From Desulfatibacillaceae bacterium (GTDB taxonomy: Bacteria; Desulfobacterota; Desulfobacteria; Desulfobacterales; Desulfatibacillaceae), in the NCBI GenBank assembly GCA_030018745.1, contig JASEHB010000090.1, positions 1 through 7,882 on the forward strand: 7,882 bases of DNA, in the 5' to 3' direction. Shown in pieces: positions 5,795 to 7,882 of this stretch (the stretch's first letter is position 1; each line of letters starts with the position of its first letter). Under the pieces are notes generated by a model. It was not told the DNA's origin, ran no database searches, and saw only the letters and a program-made list of their open reading frames with translations. The translations under genes and the position numbers were made by a program.

Positions 5795-6613
5795 ATGGCC
5801 GAACCAGGCTCAAAAAGCCCGGAGACAAACCCTGTTGCCCAGGCTGTTGAGGCTGTGAAGGCGCTTCGCGCCCATCTGCTTCTGGCGGCCCGGCAGGAGG
5901 GCCTTTCGGGTCTGGAGCTTGACAGCGCTTCCCAGCAGGCCCTGGCCCGCTGGAAAGGCGTTTCGGCCCCCGGCAACCGGCCTCCCGGCCCCCGCGCCTT
6001 GCCAAAAGCCTTGCCCCAGGCGCCCCCTGCACCCGTGGCCGCCTCAAACCCCATTGAAACCCTGGAACAGATCCGGGCGGACCTTGGAGATTGCAGGCGC
6101 TGCCCCCTGTGCAATGGCAGGGCGAACCTTGTGTTTGGCGAGGGCAATCCAAAGGCGCAGATTCTGTTCGCGGGAGAAGGACCAGGCAGAGAAGAGGACG
6201 AGCAGGGCCGCCCCTTTGTGGGCGAGGCCGGGAGGCTCCTCACAAAAATCATCGCTGCAATGGGCCGCAGTCGGGAAGAAGTTTACATAGCCAATGTGGT
6301 GAAGTGCCGCCCGCCCGGCAACCGTGACCCCAAGCCCGATGAAATTTCAGCCTGCATTCCATTTTTAAAGCGCCAGATTCAGAGCATCCGGCCAATTGTC
6401 ATAGTGGCCCTGGGCCGAGTGAGCGCCCACACGCTTTTAGGGGTTTCCACCCCCATAACAAAGCTGCGCGGGGAGCTGGGCTTTTTCGGGGAATTTCCGG
6501 TCATGCCAACCTTCCATCCCTCCTACCTCCTGCGCCAGGGTGGAGAAGCGCAAAAAGAGGCCAAACGGGCCGTTTGGAACGATATGCAGGAAGTAATGAG
6601 GATGTTGCGCTGA
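5795..6613 (+). CDS. Family 4 uracil-DNA glycosylase (Fe-S type)
   Basis: 272 residues; removes uracil, from cytosine deamination or misincorporation, to start base-excision repair. The catalytic domain covers about 90-272. Cluster cysteines are C100-x2-C103, C171 and C187 (KCRPPGNRDPKPDEISAC), the family 4 pattern for one [4Fe-4S]. Motif 1 is GEGPGREEDEQGRPFVGEAG (127-146, G replacing the common A in GEAPG), and the second catalytic motif is TFHPSYLLR (239-247, H241). Before the domain lie a helical segment (14-54) and a Pro/Ala-rich linker (57-85), a common arrangement in bacterial members. The ATG is 2 nt after the coaBC TAA (TAAGGATG); the AAGG touches the ATG and is too close for a normal ribosome site, so restart by ribosomes finishing coaBC is likely. 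Last gene of the unit. Confidence 0.95.
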   Translation: MAEPGSKSPETNPVAQAVEAVKALRAHLLLAARQEGLSGLELDSASQQALARWKGVSAPGNRPPGPRALPKALPQAPPAPVAASNPIETLEQIRADLGDCRRCPLCNGRANLVFGEGNPKAQILFAGEGPGREEDEQGRPFVGEAGRLLTKIIAAMGRSREEVYIANVVKCRPPGNRDPKPDEISACIPFLKRQIQSIRPIVIVALGRVSAHTLLGVSTPITKLRGELGFFGEFPVMPTFHPSYLLRQGGEAQKEAKRAVWNDMQEVMRMLR

Positions 6614-6661
6614 TTAAGCTGTGTAATGAATCCGGTCCAAAAAAAATCAAGGCCGCTTGCA

Positions 6662-6743
6662 GGCTTATCCGCACGCGCTAAAGCGCGTGCGGACGGCAGC
6701 TTAAGCTGCCGTCCGCGGGCTTTTTTAAAAGCCCGCATAAGCC
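6662..6743. repeat. Cloverleaf-forming palindromic element between convergent genes
   Basis: The 82 nt can fold almost completely. The outer stem is GGCTTAT (6662-6668) with ATAAGCC (6737-6743). Arm 1 is CGCACGCGC (6670-6678) with its complement (6683-6691) and loop TAAA. Arm 2 is GACGGCAGC (6692-6700) with its complement (6705-6713) and loop TTAA. Arm 3 is GCGGGCTTTT (6715-6724) with AAAAGCCCGC (6727-6736). Only two junction bases (6669, 6714) stay unpaired. The arms can also slide: arm 2 extends to a perfect 28-nt palindrome (6689-6716) that competes with arm 1. It lies 48 nt after the UDG stop and 64 nt after the methyltransferase stop, where a shared terminator is expected. It is not a tRNA: the loops are 4 nt or less and no tRNA consensus is present. 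It could be a REP/MITE-type repeat. Confidence 0.75.
6689..6726 (+). terminator. Possible terminator for the lipoprotein-coaBC-udg unit
   Basis: Within the cloverleaf, the 28-nt perfect palindrome 6689-6716 forms a GC-rich stem; after GGGC a run of six T (6721-6726) follows. The 4-nt gap between stem and T-run is longer than ideal, so termination is plausible but not certain. For minus-strand transcripts the nearest T-run is at 6646-6639 (eight T), beyond the element. Confidence 0.45.
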
Positions 6744-6807
6744 CCCCAAACATACCCCAACAGAACGGCACCAACTCTTTCGCCTTTTGAATTTGCCGGA
6801 GCAGGCA

Positions 6808-7575
6808 TCAAGGCCCCTGGCGGGTTCCAGGCTGCCGGTCCATCTTGCCGTAGAGGATTTCGCATGCCTCGTCCGAGTAGCAGCCCGGCTTCTGATAAAG
6901 CACAAGGGGCGGCTCCACAAGGCAATCCTCCTTTGAATTTTTCACAGCCTCCACAAGGACCATTGATGCCGGTGCGTCAACCCTGGAATGCACAAGGCGC
7001 AGGCGTTTTGGCTCCAGGCCCTTTTCCCTTGCACTGGCAAGCAGGCCCACAATGCGGCTTGCAGGGTAAACCGCAAAAAATCGGCCTCCAGCAGGCAGCA
7101 GCCGGGCCGCTGTTTCCAAAACCTGGCCAAGCTTGGCAAAAAACTCGTGACGAGCAAGGGCCTTCTGGGTAGATGGGTTGCTGCGGCCGGAACCTATCTT
7201 GTAAAAGGGCGGGTTTGCAACAACTGCATCAACCTCATCGGGCACAGGGCCAAAGGGCAGATCTCTGAAATCACCGCAGGCTAAAACAATGCGCTTTTCA
7301 AAACTGTTTTGGGCGGCATTTTGCAGGGCAAGCTCAAACAGGGGCCGCTGAATCTCCACCCCGTAGAGCTTAACCCCTGGGTGAAGGTGGGCAAGGACTA
7401 CAAGCACCACTCCGCAGCCTGCTCCAAGCTCGCAGACTGCATCATTTGCGCCAAGACGCACAAAGTTTGCCAGTAGCAGGCTGTCCACGGAAAAACGGTA
7501 ACCGTGCTTTTCCTGGCAGATGCAAAGTGCTCCGCCCAGAACAGCATCTCTGGTGATTTCCGCACTGGTCGGCAC
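6808..7575 (-). CDS. TrmN6/YfiC-type N6-adenine methyltransferase (COG4123)
   Basis: 255 residues, a Rossmann-fold SAM-dependent methyltransferase. In E. coli the family member TrmN6 makes m6A37 in tRNA1(Val); the same target here is inference. The N-terminus TRDAVLGGALCICQEKHGYRFSVDSLLLANFV (8-39) is the family's substrate-side signature. Motif I is ELGAGCG (49-55), the acidic end of strand 2 is GVEIQ (E74), GDFRDL is at 101-106, and the adenine-methylating NPPF is at 121-124. The C-terminal half carries GGRFFAVYPASR and ASMVLVEAVKN, as usual. The start is GTG (7575-7573), chosen because conserved residues begin at residue 8 and no later start keeps them; there is no good ribosome site (CAGGG is about 12 nt away), so it probably depends on translation of the upstream gene, whose TAA ends 3 nt before. 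It converges on the UDG unit. Confidence 0.9.
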   Translation of the reverse strand: MPTSAEITRDAVLGGALCICQEKHGYRFSVDSLLLANFVRLGANDAVCELGAGCGVVLVVLAHLHPGVKLYGVEIQRPLFELALQNAAQNSFEKRIVLACGDFRDLPFGPVPDEVDAVVANPPFYKIGSGRSNPSTQKALARHEFFAKLGQVLETAARLLPAGGRFFAVYPASRIVGLLASAREKGLEPKRLRLVHSRVDAPASMVLVEAVKNSKEDCLVEPPLVLYQKPGCYSDEACEILYGKMDRQPGTRQGP

Positions 7576-7578
7576 GAT

Positions 7579-7882
7579 TTAGTAGGACCCTGTCTTGAAG
7601 CGCATTTCCGTGACCAGGTTGCGGCCAAGAGCCTCGTTGAGCCTGCGGCACAGATCCACCTTCACAAACTCCAGCTCCTGGGCCCAGGGCGAGCTTTTCA
7701 CCCCCACAATCAAAAGCCCGTTGCGAAAGACGCTTGGCCTGGCGTTTTTACGGATGCGCTCGTCAACCGCGCTTTCCCAGGCTGAAAAAACACGGCTTGC
7801 GTCTGAAACGGCGACCTGACCCTTCTGCAGGCGGGCAAGGATGTCGCCCAGGGCTTCGGGCGCATTGAAAGCGGATTTTTTT
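7579..7882 (-). CDS. DUF721/DciA-like protein, C-terminal part (cut by window end)
   Basis: The visible 100 residues end at TAA (7581-7579); the frame stays open to the window edge, so the start lies outside. The sequence VFSAWESAVDERIRKNARPSVFRNGLLIVGVKSSPWAQELEFVKVDLCRRLNEALGRNLVTEMRFKTG shows the DUF721 pattern: a 'W...V...I..ARP......L.V.V.S..WAQEL......L...LN' core with KH-like alternation of strands and helices. DUF721 includes DciA, the bacterial protein that helps load replicative helicase DnaB in species without DnaC. Whether this copy is the true DciA needs the missing N-terminus. It is 3 nt upstream of the TrmN6-type gene, and the two are surely co-transcribed. Confidence 0.85.
   Translation of the reverse strand, partial: KKSAFNAPEALGDILARLQKGQVAVSDASRVFSAWESAVDERIRKNARPSVFRNGLLIVGVKSSPWAQELEFVKVDLCRRLNEALGRNLVTEMRFKTGSY

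Noticed and set aside
6662..6743. Cloverleaf element read as a tRNA gene
   Set aside because: The arms have 9-10 bp stems with 2-4 nt loops; there is no 7-nt anticodon loop, no TTCRA-type T loop and no D-loop pattern.
6864..7172. + strand frames opposite the methyltransferase gene
   Set aside because: They are antisense to a clear COG4123 protein with motifs I and IV; their translations are Gln/Pro/Gly-rich without domain signs.

Overview
The window looks like chromosomal DNA from an anaerobic, probably sulfate-reducing deltaproteobacterium (Desulfobacterota). This is inferred from the mix of genes: a Tat-exported HybA-like ferredoxin with a cytochrome b, a surface protein with a dockerin domain, a COG1237-type metallo-hydrolase and a CoaBC/family-4 UDG block. 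Base composition is moderate and no genus can be named from sequence alone. No tRNA, rRNA, CRISPR array, transposase or phage gene is visible.

Layout. (1) Positions 2-271 hold the C-terminal end of a secreted protein that finishes in a two-loop dockerin domain, followed by a strong intrinsic terminator at 326-362. (2) A COG1237 metallo-beta-lactamase-fold protein (582-1535) and a conserved protein of unknown function (1637-2167) follow on the + strand. (3) A redox pair comes next: a HybA-like four-cluster Fe-S protein (2374-3339) and a four-helix cytochrome b (3380-3853). No catalytic subunit lies beside them, and the Fe-S protein lacks one cluster-ligand cysteine. (4) A tight unit of lipoprotein, coaBC and family-4 uracil-DNA glycosylase (4075-6613) appears to be translationally coupled. 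(5) A fully self-complementary cloverleaf-shaped element (6662-6743) separates this unit from convergent genes. (6) On the minus strand a DUF721/DciA-like gene (cut by the window end) is followed after 3 nt by a TrmN6-type methyltransferase (7575-6808).

Functionally, the pair at 2374-3853 is best read as a periplasm-facing electron-transfer module that exchanges electrons with membrane quinones. The coaBC unit combines coenzyme A synthesis with DNA repair, and the minus-strand pair combines a replication-initiation-type protein with tRNA modification; these are housekeeping genes. The least ordinary items are the altered Fe-S motif, the missing catalytic partner, and the cloverleaf element. 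I found no convincing complete novel system such as a defence island or biosynthetic cluster.
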